Shown: in pieces, positions 1 to 12,131 of the stretch | Position numbering within the stretch: the stretch's first letter is position 1 | How the letters are laid out: each line of letters starts with the position of its first letter | From: Phallus indusiatus | Lineage: Eukaryota > Basidiomycota > Agaricomycetes > Phallales > Phallaceae | NCBI GenBank assembly: GCA_027605045.1 | Contig: JAQFWX010000029.1 | Location: forward strand, 186,001 to 250,000 | Length of the DNA stretch: 64,000 nt | Reading direction: 5' to 3' | Position numbers and translations under genes: made by a program | Notes under the pieces: generated by a model | Database searches by the model: none | Told to the model about the DNA's origin: nothing | What the model saw: only the letters and a program-made list of their open reading frames with translations

Positions 1-47
1 TTTGTCTGCAAAACGAGTCAGCCAACAACCTTTTTTTTTGTATCAAG

Positions 48-362
48 GTGTGCATCACAAAAACCGCCTAGCTACGCATCCAAGAGAAGAATATGAAGAA
101 CACAATGAGCACATCAAGAGTATAATACCTCCAGACCAGCTTCTCGTTTACGACGTTAAGGAAGGTTGGGATCGTCTCATTGAATTTTTGGGAGTGTAAG
201 GCTATTTTTCTCTGTCGTCTATAAATTCAGACTAAAGACGGTGCATGACATCGTAGACCCAAGCCGGACGTTCCCTTCCCTTACCTCAATAAAGGACCTG
301 GGTTCTCTCAGAGGATAGATGACGAAGTAGAAAGGCGAGAGAAGGAAACCGGAACGGTTTAA
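48..362 (+). CDS. Sulfotransferase-like protein (P-loop, Sulfotransfer_4 type), C-terminal part
   Basis: Two exons are visible, 48-195 and 257-362, with an intron at 196-256 (GTAAGG..TCGTAG); the 5' part lies outside the window. The translation has the C-terminal signature of the fungal sulfotransferase-like P-loop family: an HN..IKSIIPPDQLL stretch, then YDVKEGWDRLIEFLGV, then PKPDVPFPYLN after the intron. Exon lengths (148 and 106 nt) equal those of the intact paralogue at 53466-54463, so this copy looks sound as far as it is seen. Acceptor AG at 46-47 follows a T-tract. It converges on the FunK1 gene, leaving 119 bp between stop codons. The family is a PAPS-type sulfotransferase fold by homology; the substrate is unknown. 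Confidence 0.8.
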
Positions 363-481
363 TCAGGTTATGGATTAGTTTGGTAGCCCTAGAGTATTAT
401 ATAAATACATGACAAGTACTTGAGACTCTTAATAGCTACATATGTACCTACTGATCATAATGCGCAGAAGTAAAAAACAAA

Positions 482-3087
482 CTATAAAGTGAACCAGGCT
501 ACATCATCCTTCTCAATATTCTCCAGACAGACAGAAACAAAATCATCATAAACGACGTCAGCGGGCGGGGCGTTGACTACGGATTCTTGACCTGATTTGG
601 AGCGTTTTTTCTTTGTTATATCTCCAGAATATGCCGAGATGGAATTTGATCGAGCACGTTTAGTTGTTTTACCTGATTGTCTGGATTGACTGGATCCGCC
701 TACTTGCGATCGCGACCCACTTGGGGTTAGACTTCCGAGCCGAGTGGACGCTGTCCCCAAACTCGGCTTGCCTGTGGACATACTAGAGTACTCGGAAGAA
801 GTTTTGACAAATGGAGGTTTAGGGCCTTGAATTGGAATCGGCGTTTCGTCTCTTGACATGCGCATTATTTCCTTGAGTAAAAGCCGTTTAAATGCTTCGT
901 GGGAATGCCAAAAGGGCATGTCTGGAAACCGCGACCAGCACATGCAGATATAGTTCCCCATGTCAGACAACATTTTGGCCAGAGATTGGAATGCCGGATG
1001 CAACGATACTTTCCACTCTGCCTCTGGACATGAAAGGAGCTTTATTACCGAACGAGAAACATGGCCTGGGATCATGCGAGAATGGATAATCTTCAATACT
1101 TCTCTTTGAGCGTCACTATCCTCATCTGGATAAGGTTCAGCTCCTGTCGACCATGCTTTCGCAAGAAACGATAAAATTATCCAATATATGGATTCCATAT
1201 CATGGTGCGGCCGATGAAAAGGAATCAGGTTACCGGCAGCAAATGGATCAACTTCTAGGACATGCCCAGCAATAACCGATGTTAATAGCACGTTATATTC
1301 TTCATACCTTTCTCTCTTGTAGGCACTGGTAAATTTATTGAGGGTTTCTCCTTCGAGAAAAAATTGAGAAGGGATGATGGAAGGACCCGAATGACTTGCG
1401 CTGCGCAAAATGTTGTAACCAGTCCGTTGGTATGCGAGCTCACATGCCATGAACATCGGCGCTCCCTGGGAATTGTTACTTTCAATCTCAAGAGCACAAG
1501 AAAAAAATAATTTACGCACGATTCTTCTGGTCCTTTCACCAGGCTCTTTATCGTCTTGTAAGAGAGCCGCATTATCGAAGTCAGTTAATAGACAAAGAGG
1601 CTGCGGGTTTGGTTCATCCCTAGAATTATGTGAACAATAAGTCGTTGAACATAAATATCGGATACGTACAAAATCTTTCCTATGTTCGGATGATCTACGA
1701 CATTATCGACCCCAACATAATGTTGGGGTTTGCACAGCACATTATACCAGCCGAAGTCTCGGTGCAGAACACCTCGTTCAACCGCTCTTTCGTGAGCTAA
1801 AAAATACTAAGCGGCAGTCGGATGAATGATTCAAATAGCGTACACACCTTCTATTGCATCATAAATGACCTTCAAAAACTCAAGAACGCTTTGACACGCA
1901 CTCAACCTAAGGCCGGTGCTTCCCATTATGAGCCGATGTTTCGTCCGATTTTTGGTACTCAGATTGAAAGTTTCTTCAGAGATTGGCCGAACCACTCCAG
2001 GAATGAATCCGTTCTCGTGAATGCGTCGAAGAAGATTGCCTTCTTTGTATTGCCTTGAATTATTTCTCCACATATCCTTCACAACCCGGATAGCCGACTT
2101 CGATTTGATTTTGTCCGTATCGTTGACTGAACCAACAGCTATCCAAGTTCTTCTTCCAAGTCCCTTTCGTTCGAATATCGGTCGTATTTTGTATTCTTCT
2201 CCTTTGAAAGAGATCCTCCAAACCGCAGAACTGTCATTCCCTTTCCAGTTAATTTCATGCAATTTAAGAGACGTGTCCCGTTGAATGTCTTCGGAATATA
2301 TCCGATGCAATGAATAAATGTAGTGCACAAGCGTCGTCAGACCATCCTTCCATGGAAAAGCGATTGATGTTTTCTGTGTGCAGGCATCTGCATAGTAGAA
2401 ACGATAACCGAACTGGTTACAAGATAGGCCCAGAACATTTGCTTTATCGGGCCGATGTTGCAAGATTGTCTCTAGGTAATCAATGACCTGTTTATGATTC
2501 CATTTCTTGTCCGGTTTGACCTCAATTATAGATTCCAAAAGCGCCCACGGGCAGCGCAAAGAGAGATCGGGGGAGTCTTCATTCTTTGGCTCTGTCTTTT
2601 GCAGAAGCTTTTTGGAGATTATCAGAGGTGGGAGAACGAAAATATCAGGTGCGAAGTGGCGAATTTGTTGTTTATTTTTTGATGAAGGTCCTTGAGTATA
2701 AGAGCACAGAAAGTGAAGTGGCGGTGTTGATGGAGACGACGAAGGATGGTCGGCGGCGTGGACAAGTTGAGCAATCTTGCTGAAAATTTGAATAAGGTCG
2801 CCATACGTATTTTTTTCCCAGTGAGCGGAAGAAATAGCTTTGATTGACTGCGAAATAGAGTCATCTTCCACGCTTGGAATAGTGTCAAGAGCGACGAAGA
2901 AGTTTTCAACGAATTGTGGATCAACCTCCGGGTTATCTAAGAGTTGTCGTTCCCTTGCTGCTGAGAGCCTTGGACCTGAGCGTGAATTGGTTTTAAAAGG
3001 TGTATTAGTAGAATTAGAGAATTGGGTGTTTGAAGACATGCCTTCAGAAGATGAACCTTGGGATTGGTAACTTCCGTCACCACTCAT
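482..3087 (-). CDS. FunK1-type fungal protein kinase, copy 1
   Basis: Four exons: 3087-1848, 1796-1670, 1619-1520 and 1465-482. Joined, they give 816 aa in frame. Exon 1 holds a long N-terminal region and the N-lobe, with the VVKDMW lysine at about residue 340. Exon 2 carries the catalytic loop GVLHRDFGWYNVL (HRD near residue 425). Exon 3 has the metal-binding LLTDFDNA (DFD near 467), and exon 4 opens with GAPMFMACELAY. A Ser/Thr/Arg-rich tail ends in a conserved ENIEKDDVAWF. The DFD in place of DFG and the FMA motif are typical of FunK1, a family expanded in Agaricomycetes. The paralogue at 44432-47020 has the same introns; exons 2 and 3 are identical in length (127 and 100 nt). Substrates are unknown. 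Confidence 0.9.
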
Positions 3088-3697
3088 ATTTGTATATAAA
3101 GACTAAGTTTGGACAACAGTGTTGAGGCCAGTTTCGTTTCACAATTCGGACAGGGGCAAACGGCACCCGAAGCTCGAGCCGAGCTCATGTGACTTTCCAT
3201 TTTTAACTTTCAAAGTTTAGACGCCGCTTGGACACTGGACCGCGCAATTTTTCCTCCAAATGCCTAAGCCGTCGCAAAATTCCAAAAATCCGAAGTCCAA
3301 AGGACAAGTTTCAGCACAACTTCTCAATTCTTATAGGTCACTAAAACTCGAAGTTTCAAGGGTTGCTATAGGATGTGCAGGATCTAATGAAATCGGAAGT
3401 TTTAAAAGGTGCTATGCTATGCAATGGGCTAACGAAGTCGCAAGTTCCTCCGTAAGATGGAATTGTAACAGCGGAGAAACAGCTTTTTTTTGTTGAGATG
3501 TCGTGACGGGTGCGTATTTGACCAGTGATCACATCTTTGGCGCGTCATTCAGGTTTCGTGATGAAAATTTGATTCTCCACACACCATTAAATGATGATGA
3601 GAAAGACCAGGAGGATTGTTCTCAGTTAAGGCAATGCCGCTGGTTCCACTCTGCCTTAAATATATTACTTTCTACACCTCCCCCGACGTAACTTGAT
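3088..3697. other. Intergenic, divergent promoters
   Basis: Lies between the FunK1 start (-) and the DUF6533 start (+). The ~70 bp next to the FunK1 start match the region upstream of the paralogue at 44432, including a GTGAAACGAA motif and an AT-rich TTTATAT stretch directly before the ATG. No gene is seen; small open frames here have no recognisable content. Confidence 0.5.
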
Positions 3698-5076
3698 ATG
3701 GATTCCCTGACGCCGCAAGTGTTCCGGGTCGTGCGAGCACTTCCTCTTCTTCTACCAGACTCGTTCAATATCGGTAAGCAATATATTTCATTATTCGCAT
3801 ATGAAAGACAAATCTCGTTTAGCTGCTACTACATCTCTCACTATTTGGAATATTTTATTGACTCTCGATGAGGAAGTAAGGACCTTATTCCTCGATACTT
3901 ATGCAGAAATTACAATCTGAATAACGTTGTGTCAGAGAAAGTTTATCTGGTCGTGAGTAACCCTGTCAAACCCGAAAGCCATCATCTCAAATGCATCAGA
4001 TCCAACGTTACTTTCCTCAAAATCTTATATTTCGTGGTCCGGTATCTTGCCCTTCTACTCTTTTGGTAGGATTTGGTTTGTTTATTTGAAACTCCATGTC
4101 TGACCCTTTCAAGTGGAATCACCCTTGGTTTCTTCTTGAATACAAAGTTAGATTGGTGTACAAATATTATATGGTTCGCTACAATATGTGGCTCTATCGT
4201 CACAGCGTGTTCAAACATATTGCTTATACAACGAGGTGCATCGTTATTGCTTCCATTGTGATTCAAGTTGTCATAAAAATAATGATTTTTAGTATATGCA
4301 TTTTACGAACGCTCAAGCTACATATTTTGGATTTTCTATGCAGTATACGTCCTGAGCGAAATTTCGATAGTAGTGATTCTCATTTCGGGTCTACCCGACT
4401 TTCGTGCAGCAAAAGACAACCTTCCTTCACCGATCCCAGAGTTATTCGGACGTTGCATTTTCGAAACATACCCTCCAATATTTGCCTATGGTTGGTGCGT
4501 GCGGACAAAATAGTCAATGCAAATGATTGCTAATAACATTATGTATGTGTCCTGGCAGGTTCCCTAAGTTTTCATTCGAGGCTATAGCCTTCGTCTGTGT
4601 TGTATCAAGATTTGTGAGACTGAAATACGTGGCATGGAAAACTGGGATTTCGAACCCACAATTATATCATGTTTTCTTGAGAGACGGAACATGGACATTT
4701 TTCGTTCTATTCCGTAAGCACGCTCAAGACTCTTGGTTAATTTTGGTATACCGTCCTAATTATTTATCAGTTTCTTGTTTGTCGACCGCTATTCTCTTCC
4801 ATGCTCACAGTGCAGCAGCCATTTCGTTTGGTTTGTAAGTCTTAGTACAATTGTGGTAGTTACGTCCTTTATATGATAACGGAAACTAGATGGACTTTTG
4901 CTCTTTCCAGTGTTTGTGTAAGTCATATAACAAAAGGAATGTCAATTCGCTGCTCACTAACATCGTTCCACATACAGTCAACCCGTATGATATTGAACCT
5001 ACACCACGCAGCGAAGAAAACGCAATATTCTACTAGTTTCTCGCAGCAAAGAACACCGAGAATAGTGATCGCGTAA
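3698..5076 (+). CDS. DUF6533-domain seven-helix membrane protein
   Basis: Ten exons join in frame to 286 aa: 3698-3773, 3823-3875, 3936-3952, 4000-4065, 4114-4235, 4293-4494, 4559-4713, 4771-4834, 4911-4917 and 4978-5076. The N-terminal part carries the DUF6533 hallmarks: a LLTLDEE motif, then FIWS, then KILYFVVRYLALLLF. Further hydrophobic helices follow, with the family-like RVYAFYERSSYILWIFY segment after helix 3 and a C-terminal STRMILNL. These proteins are common in mushroom-forming fungi and look like seven-helix membrane proteins; their function is unknown. Every exon phase fits, which supports the model, although exon 9 is only 7 nt and could be placed differently. No stop or frameshift is needed. 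Confidence 0.82.
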
Positions 5077-5961
5077 CAAGGAGAATGGTTTTACAGCCTA
5101 AATCATCGAAGCATTAACAACACTTTGTATGAACTGATTGCTTTATATTTATTCAATTTCCTTGAGCATCATTGTTTTTTTTTTGAATCTGGCATTTTGG
5201 CAAAACTGGAAGTCATTCGTCAAAACAGCAGCGCTTCAGTATTGCGGGAGAGAACAAAATGGAATTGGAGCCAGGTTACATAACATATTTCCGGTTAGAA
5301 ATGTATGGATCTTCTAGACAAAGATAAAGATGCGGCACGGCGTAAAATTCCGATTTTTGAGATGAGAAACTTGAACTTGAACATCTTCGAAGAACGGTGT
5401 GATTTCATCATGATCTAGGCCCATCAGGCTTATTTTGAAGTCGTTAATGTTCTCGATACAAAGGCCTTTTTCCTTTCATGCAATGGACCGCGAATTGGCA
5501 AGTCCTTCCGTGTGAGATGAAGTCGCAACAAACGGAGTGTACCGAGTCGTGTATTGCAATATCTTTGACTGCGGTGGCAATAATTAAAGAACCTGAGAAT
5601 ATGCAATGGCGAAAAAACTGTGACGAAATTTCTTCTTTGTTAATACGTTCCATTTTCGCCATTTATTGTTTCTGATTTGCAATCTTTCGCTCTAAACTAG
5701 GCGTCATAGGAAGATTCTCCGTTTCCGTGCTCGACCAAAGATTGCATTATGATCTTTGGCTTGCAGCTTTGATTTTCCAAATTTCAGCATTGCTTTTTTT
5801 GCTATCTAAAAATCCAACCCCACCTGCTAATGGTGTGAAGCTTGAAACCTGGGCCTGAAGACTCAGAGAATCAAGTCTGTATCAAAATCCGTTTAACAAA
5901 CTTTCGCCAAACAAGAACCTGTCCTCCTCCAAGTTTACTGCAAGTCAATATTCGAATCCCT
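5077..5961. other. Intergenic between DUF6533 gene and MFS pseudogene (tail to tail)
   Basis: Both neighbours end here. Short frames at 5444-5675 on both strands show no recognisable domain. I see no RNA gene or repeat. Confidence 0.4.
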
Positions 5962-6607
5962 CTAATCGCGTGCACGCCATCTAACTCCGTACAAGTGGCA
6001 TGCGCAAACCATCAAGCCTCCAAGAGCCATCAACCCGGAAAATAGTCCACACGTCTTAGCAGTACCTAAATTATCGACAGCATCTCCAAGATAAAAAGGC
6101 CCGATCTGAGAAAGCGTCAGATGAAAAAAATTCGAGTTTTCAAAGTGGAGTGACTTAACGAATCCAAAAAGCTGACGTAGGAAAGTGACAAAACTCGAAA
6201 CGTGACCCGTTGGTCCTGTGTATGTCTCGATCGCGTAGGTTGTGCAAATTGACGAGACCATTTGTTGTCCGAATACAGCTATTGCTGCCCCAATATCCTT
6301 TACAATGGAATGAGAAATATATATCTTTTTCTAGTTCGTGCGCACTTACTGGAGTGATATTCCAGTGACCTTTGTGAGCTTTTTGAAGCTGAATGCCCCA
6401 TACTGAAATTTTTTTAAAAAAAACATAAGACGTTCATTAGTCCACATATTAGTAGCGTAATAAAGTGGCCAAATGGTCCAAACCTAATAACCCGACTATA
6501 GAACAAACGAAGCCCGGGTAAACTAGGAGAAGACGGTCTTCAGGTACTCGACTACCAGTCTTCTTGACACGCCAATTCATAAATCTGTCACTTCCTCGGC
6601 CAATCAG

Positions 6608-6620
6608 AGTTTCTCCTATT
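6608..6620. repeat. Left target-site duplication of the LINE insertion
   Basis: AGTTTCTCCTATT occurs here and again at 6990-7002, just after the poly(A) tract. One copy belongs to the MFS coding exon. Confidence 0.85.
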
Positions 6621-6990
6621 GTTCAACCTGCGCGGGATACTCAACAACGGACGATGTCTCCCTGCTCTCTGGACATACCTTGACAAAACGGGACGACTAG
6701 CCCAGCAACACGGCTCCCTTGCAACAGGTACGGCCCCGGCATTTAAAGAGAAAGCAAAGAAAAAGAGAAAGCAACGCCGGACGAAACACTAGAAGACGCT
6801 CTACCATTCTTACACCTCTCCACGGCTGTAGCGCCTCACACGAAGGACTCGCCACCTCCCATAACGGGACAGATGCTCCAGAAACATATTAGACAGCACA
6901 TGCTCTATTACTTGTACTACGTAGCTTACATGTCTGACATGGGGTGACCCGACAGACAATAAATCTGATTTAAAAAAAAAAAAAAAAAAA
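6621..6990 (+). mobile_element. 5'-truncated non-LTR (LINE) retrotransposon insertion
   Basis: The block of about 370 bp ends in a tract of about 19 A, preceded by AATAAA at 6958-6963, and is flanked by a 12-13 bp direct repeat. These are hallmarks of target-primed reverse transcription. In the + orientation an open frame runs from the insertion start to a stop near 6789 and reads like the tail of a LINE ORF2: NLRGILNN, then LPALWTYLDKTGRL, then a lysine/arginine-rich end. This resembles the region after the RNase H-like part of fungal LINE polyproteins, but that is recall and not a search result. About 180 bp of 3' UTR follows. It lies antisense to the MFS gene it interrupts. A SINE or processed transcript is the alternative. 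Confidence 0.75.
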
Positions 6991-7002
6991 GTTTCTCCTA
7001 TT
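6990..7002. repeat. Right target-site duplication of the LINE insertion
   Basis: Second copy of AGTTTCTCCTATT; its first A merges with the poly(A) tail. Removing the element and one copy restores an uninterrupted transporter exon. Confidence 0.85.
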
Positions 7003-8441
7003 ACTCCTCCGATTAATTGGGCGATCATTTGAAGCCCTATTTGCCCCGGTGTAAGTCCAAACTTGGCTCCAAATATCTGAGTACATTATCATTAGAAGGC
7101 GAAACAGAGCTGCTTAATCTTCGATAGATATTTAGATACCTTTGGAACATAGACTGTCTATCGGATTCTGAATGAACAAATGAACAGAAGAGTTTAGTGC
7201 GTAAACACATACAACAAATACATTCGCATAACAATATACCAACGCGATGGCAATGGAAGGTAATAAGACGGTAGGATATCGAAGACCGACATAAAAGGGT
7301 CGTAATAATTCCTCGAGGCCAATGGGTTCGTTTCGATAAATGTGAAACTGATACCATTTACGCGTCGTATTTAGATTTTCCCGATCATCTGGGTTTCGCC
7401 TTAAAGTTTCGTGTCCAAAAAATAAATGAGCGAAAAATAGGGCTAGCTGTAACGAAGCTATCAAATCAAACGCCGCGCGCCATCCACGATTTTGAATAAG
7501 AAACCCAAGCCTGAAGTTTTTGAAATTATTAGAGTCTTGACTCATTCTAGTCCTGAAGCGCTTACGCGATTGGGCCCAGAGGAGGCCCGATGCTAACCAT
7601 CAATGCTACAAACGCAAAGCAAAATCAAAATCACACTATGCATATTCAGGCACAGAGTTTAAACGTACACCAGACCCCCAACTTTTCTCCACATTCTTCA
7701 GGCTGAAACATTTCTCTCACGGTACAGGCACCTAGAGATAAGGCTGGAGATATAAATATCGCTGAAACTCAATTAGCATGGTAGACAAGTTCATTCGTGT
7801 AAAACGATAGCCACCTAGTAACGCCTTCGTTACCATAAGGGACGCAAAGGAATGACAGAATACTCCTGACAGCGTGCACACAGCGGAGAAGAAAGCTGAA
7901 ATCAAATATACTGGTCGTCGACCAATCCGGTTGGAAATCGGTGTCCAGATCAAAGGAAATGTGCCCAGCGAGATTATAGACACAGAACTGAGAATCTAGT
8001 TACAACGGGTAATTATCACGGATAAGTTTGAATACTATACCCACACAAGGAATGCGGTCTTGTTCAAGCTGACGTGAAACTCTTTCGATAGTTGCATGAA
8101 AGCTGGTATAATGATGGCTAGTTTTGGATGTATGTTTCAGGTAGAGTAGATGGATTGGAATTCAAGACATACACGAAGAGAAAGGACCTAGCATAGTGTG
8201 CAAACAGACAATTCCTAAAATACTATTTTTGCGCCATCTATCCAAGTATCAGTTGAACTTGAATGCGAATACTAGTACATATATGTAAGACTGCGTACTT
8301 TGACCAGTTCATGGGATCATCCTTGTCCAATGAAACACTGATTGGGAAAGTTTCAATCGCATCTTCTACACACTTAAGGTCGTGGTCTTCAAGCTGATCG
8401 ACGGATTTTTCATTATATGAAGGGGGTTCTACACTGGACAT

Positions 8442-10553
8442 CGCGATGGATAGATAGAAGTTTCAATCGCTCACATATACAAGACGACATCGGATTCTTA
8501 TAGGATACTATGAACACGAGTTAAGACAGGGCTAGTATAAATGCGGTATGTTACAGAAGAAACACACACCCAAGATGGCGGCGGCGATCAGCAAAACAGG
8601 ACAGGTCCTTCACCTACTTCCAGTCTTTCTGAGGTCTCCTGATGATCCTATTTCGATAGAAGGTTTTCCCGAGTGTCCGGATCAATTTTTGTTTAACTAA
8701 ATGGCAATACCATATATCCAATGATTATCGTATAAAGAAGCATTTAACCCAACGCTTGAATCCAATAAGGTTTCAAATTGTGACCAGCTTGTTTATCAGA
8801 AAAGGTCCTTAATAGGAAACCGCGATAAGGTCGATTCTTGGCTTTTGTGAAACTCACGGCACTACATACTTCCCCGGATTCTCTGGTAGCGCCGGAGCTC
8901 GTTCATAGAAGTAAGCTCGAGCGATACACCATGCGTTTAATCAATAAGAGGGTTGTTGAATTCGGGTATCGCGCTCACAATGTCAAAATTCAAATGGATT
9001 GTTTCGTACTGTTACTGTTCCTAGTACGTAAATTTTAAAATACCATCTTTGCAGGCACAATTAGTAATTTACGTACCGTAATTTGTCTGGAGCTGCAAGA
9101 ACTAGGTCCTAGTTGAGCGAAGGGCCGAAATTGCTTCTAACAAATTTTCGTTGACTTTAACAGCACTCCCCACGTGGCTTCACAACAATTCTGGCTAGCC
9201 CGTCAGCTGACTTAATTCCATAAAATGATAACGAGTCATGAGAGCTATGTATACATAGTCTAAGCTGATAATAAGGTTCACTTACTGTATCCAATCCGAC
9301 ACCACACTAAATAGTCAAAGGAGTGTTCATAAACATTATTATATGACGGAGCAGTTGCAACGATTCATTGAGGTGCGCCTGAGGAGTATAAATAAATCTT
9401 TCAAGAGTTTAGCAGATTGCGTTGGACTTTATCTTGACTTTTTCACGAAGCAGTTGAACGTTGAAATTTGAAACGTTGAACGCGCGTCGAGGTTTCATTT
9501 TTGCTTCCGATTCTTGCTTACGCAATATATATTAGGTAACCTTTTTTTTTTCTTGGCCAACTTCAGGTTAGTAGCGAAGGTTTCGCCTGAAACGCGACAG
9601 CCATTTTGAAATTTATGGGTATCAAGGCGAGGAATCAGGGGTTTCATCAACAAGGACAATATCAAGTATTTGGTTGATAGGGAACAACGTTGAAACTGGA
9701 GTGGTGAATTCTTCAAGTTAGCATGTGCCTTGCACATGATACAAGGCCGTCTAATGTACGTTTAGGCTCTAATTTGTCTCGGTTACAGCACAAGGAACCG
9801 AAATATCCTACAGCCATTTTTTCCATTGCCTGGTTGCCACCGTTCTTACCCTTTGCAGCTTTTCTCTGAACTCAATCAAGAACTCGTCACTGACCGATCC
9901 CAGCCGCTACATCACAGTCAGCTTTCTGTTGATCAACAGGGATTAAGGAACGACTCTGAAGAGTACACAACAGTACTCTAGTCAGATCGATAAAGATCCT
10001 TAACTCACTTCGCAATGTGCGCATGTGCCCGTTCAGCGTAAAAATCGAGGTTGCAATTCCAAGCTTGATTCGCAATTTGTCGTCTGACTCGTGCCATATG
10101 GAATTCGAATTTTTCGATAACGATCTAGAATTCTATTGAAGGTAACCGAGAACTTGTTCGCTACACTTTGACTAGTAATGTCAGAGTGCCAGGGCCCCTC
10201 CACACTTGTACTTTCGCTTGTCGTTCACTGTATGAAGAAAAAAAATAAAAACGAGAAAATGAGGAAGGACATCCTAGGCAACAGACTGCCATTACATAAG
10301 CGCCCACTAAAGGTGACTGCATTTCCTTATAAGTCTTTCCCTTTCACAATCCGATTTAACCTCCGCAGGAGTTCGGCTTTACCGATTTTCAGAAACTGTC
10401 CAGCATGCCAGTGAACGCTAAAATATAATATATAACACGTTGAGCGACAGGACTATTTATTCTTACGCTTCAAGCTCAACGACACGGAAGGGTTTAAATC
10501 CGTCACCTCCTTTTCCCGGAACCCAGACTGCACACTGTGCCACCCGCTCAAAA
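8442..10553. other. Gene-poor intergenic region, 2.1 kb
   Basis: Begins with the upstream region of the MFS pseudogene. The open frames (for example 8838-9038, 9495-9737 and 10178-10414) lack domain-like sequence or splice context, and I do not call them genes. A poly(T) tract near 9541 has no flanking duplication that I can see. Confidence 0.4.
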
Positions 10554-11521
10554 ATGCGGACAAGATTATCAAAGAAAAAGGAAAATCACATTAATTTACT
10601 TCCAAATGAGATTATTCAGATTATTCTGGATTACCGGCTTTCCGTAGATTATGACATGTTTTCCTCCCGCAACCCTGCTCATCTTCTTGAACATCGCGCT
10701 GAGGTGAAGACCTTTTCTTTGGTTTGTCGCCGCTGGAAACGATTACTTGCCCCTATATCTTATGAAACTGTCGTTATTACTTCCACGTCAGAGGCGAATG
10801 CCTTGGCACTCAAACTGCGACAACGACACCAGCGCATCGGCCACTATATCAGAAAACTCCGCATCGAGGAAGCACAAGGAAGAGCTATCTACACAATTCT
10901 CTCCAAAGTCCCTAGACTTACGTCTTTGTGTATATCCCTAGACAGCATGTCTTCTAAACAAAGGGCGAGCAGTCTGTCGTGGGCTCAAACTGGTCAATCC
11001 ACAGCACTTCGTCCTCCGCGACGGCAGATTTCTAGGGAACCAGGGAAATGAATGTGTTATTAATGTTTTAGTTGAGTGTATGACATCCGTATGGACCAAT
11101 TTGGTATGTTGTATCTCTCATTTTATAATTTTATTCTTCACGCCACAGTTCTAATGTATAGGTTTCGTACGATCATCCTTACAATGAGCATATCTGGGTC
11201 CGCCACCCTGATTCTCCCACTCGATTCCGCGCACGTCGTTGGCGTGCTGAAACCATTTCAAGAGCCCTTGCATACGTACCAAACCTACAAACTTTATATG
11301 TTCCAAGAGCATATTATATCGCCGAAAAAGACGTCGTTCTCAATGCTCTCAAAAATCCTTCATTGAAAAGGATTTATAATAGACTCATTTTCACTCAAGA
11401 TACTTCATATATGCTGGAAGCGGCTATAAATGATCATCCCCAACTTCGCGAGATCATTCATCTTCTGCTCCCAGGGCCTTGGGCAAATCCTGTCTATGCT
11501 CCCATTGGCGATAGGACCTTG
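10554..11521 (+). pseudogene. F-box protein gene with an apparent frameshift
   Basis: From the ATG at 10554 the frame encodes an F-box at residues ~15-75 (NLLPNEIIQIIL, then FSLVCRRWKRLL), followed by a region typical of a large Agaricomycete F-box family. Near 10935-10970 the homologous reading moves by one base: LTSLCISLD is in one frame, while AVCRGLKLVNPQHFVLRD continues in the next, and a TAG blocks the latter upstream. After an intron near 11104-11150 the coding-like sequence resumes with YNEHIWVRHPDSPTRFRARR and runs to a GDRTL near 11520. No simple intron explains the shift, so it is either a pseudogene or an assembly error. The C-terminus is unclear. F-box proteins usually bridge substrates to SCF ubiquitin ligases. 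Confidence 0.65.
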
Positions 11522-11811
11522 TATGTATTTGTTTTTATGAGAAAAATTCAGCATATTCAAAGACTTATCTTTGTCTCTTTAATCCTTTTAAGATCGGAAA
11601 TTTGGAAAAAGTTTACTTTCTTCACTCATGCCAATCTAAACGCCTTTTACCTTCGGTTTCATAATATCTATCCAACAGTTTGACCACAACGCTAGTACAT
11701 TAGGAACATCGATAGGGTTTATTAGAACAGGGGGTGACAAAAGTCCGAATCGTTCAGAAGGATAAATCGGCGATGACGTCCCACTGTCGCAAGAGAGAAG
11801 GGTCCATTGGT

Positions 11812-12000
11812 GGACGAGTACACATCAAATATATGTATGCTCCTCGCGGCTCGTTTAGAAGATTCAAACTCCGGTCATCCATTCAGGTTGATTTGGACAT
11901 TCGTTAGAGAATTGCCCTGCCGCTGGCATTGCTCAAAGATGTGCGTCAAGCTTCAGTACTTCAGTACTCAAGCTCAAGTACTAACGCTGATCTAGTTATT
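11812..12000. repeat. Diverged repeat, copy A
   Basis: Shares blocks with 15440-15640 in the same orientation: ACATCAAA.ATAT.TATGCTC, then GTTAGAGA.TTGCCCTG, then GTACT and GCTGATC-like ends. It could be relict coding sequence (a LPWRC/LPCRW-like peptide can be read in both copies) or an old transposon fragment. The 600 bp between the F-box pseudogene and the next gene hold nothing else that I recognise. Confidence 0.5.
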
Positions 12001-12131
12001 ACCCACGATGGCAATTCGTATTATAGAACCCGGTCAAACATCATTTACATAAATTAGTAATAAATATTTGACACATGCGCTATACATCTCGTCGCTTTAT
12101 CCATGGAATGAAATCATACTTATATGCATGC

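Larger units (their letters stand above)
5962..8441 (-). pseudogene. MFS transporter (DHA1-like) disrupted by a retrotransposon
   Basis: A multi-exon gene starting at 8441 with a cytosolic N-terminus ending in DDPMNWSKY, the usual sequence before helix 1 in fungal drug:H+ antiporter-type MFS proteins. Later exons carry the helix 2-3 loop PISNRIGRRPVYLIS (8.0-7.7 kb), the VREMFQPEECGEKLGVW segment near 7.7 kb, GPPLGPIA and NRGWRAAFDL (7.6-7.4 kb), then IFGAKFGLTPGQIGLQ near 7.05 kb and the last helices in 6261-5962. A 370-bp poly(A)-ended insertion with a target duplication sits between codons for GGVIGET and LIGRGSDRF, so the frame is broken. Outside the insertion the exons look open, suggesting a recent hit. 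Internal splice sites are provisional; the substrate is unknown. Confidence 0.8.

Noticed and set aside
2..199. Sulfotransferase ending at EFLGV with the TAA at 197-199
   Set aside because: A GTAAGG donor overlaps the stop, and the next exon supplies the family's PDVPFPYLN end; the intact copy 3 splices identically.
482..1519. Separate kinase-like gene starting at 1519
   Set aside because: The frame reads through the last intron; splicing with upstream exons gives a complete FunK1 protein of the same exon design as copy 2.
5950..5960. tRNA B-box-like TTCGAATCC
   Set aside because: No matching A box or cloverleaf around it.
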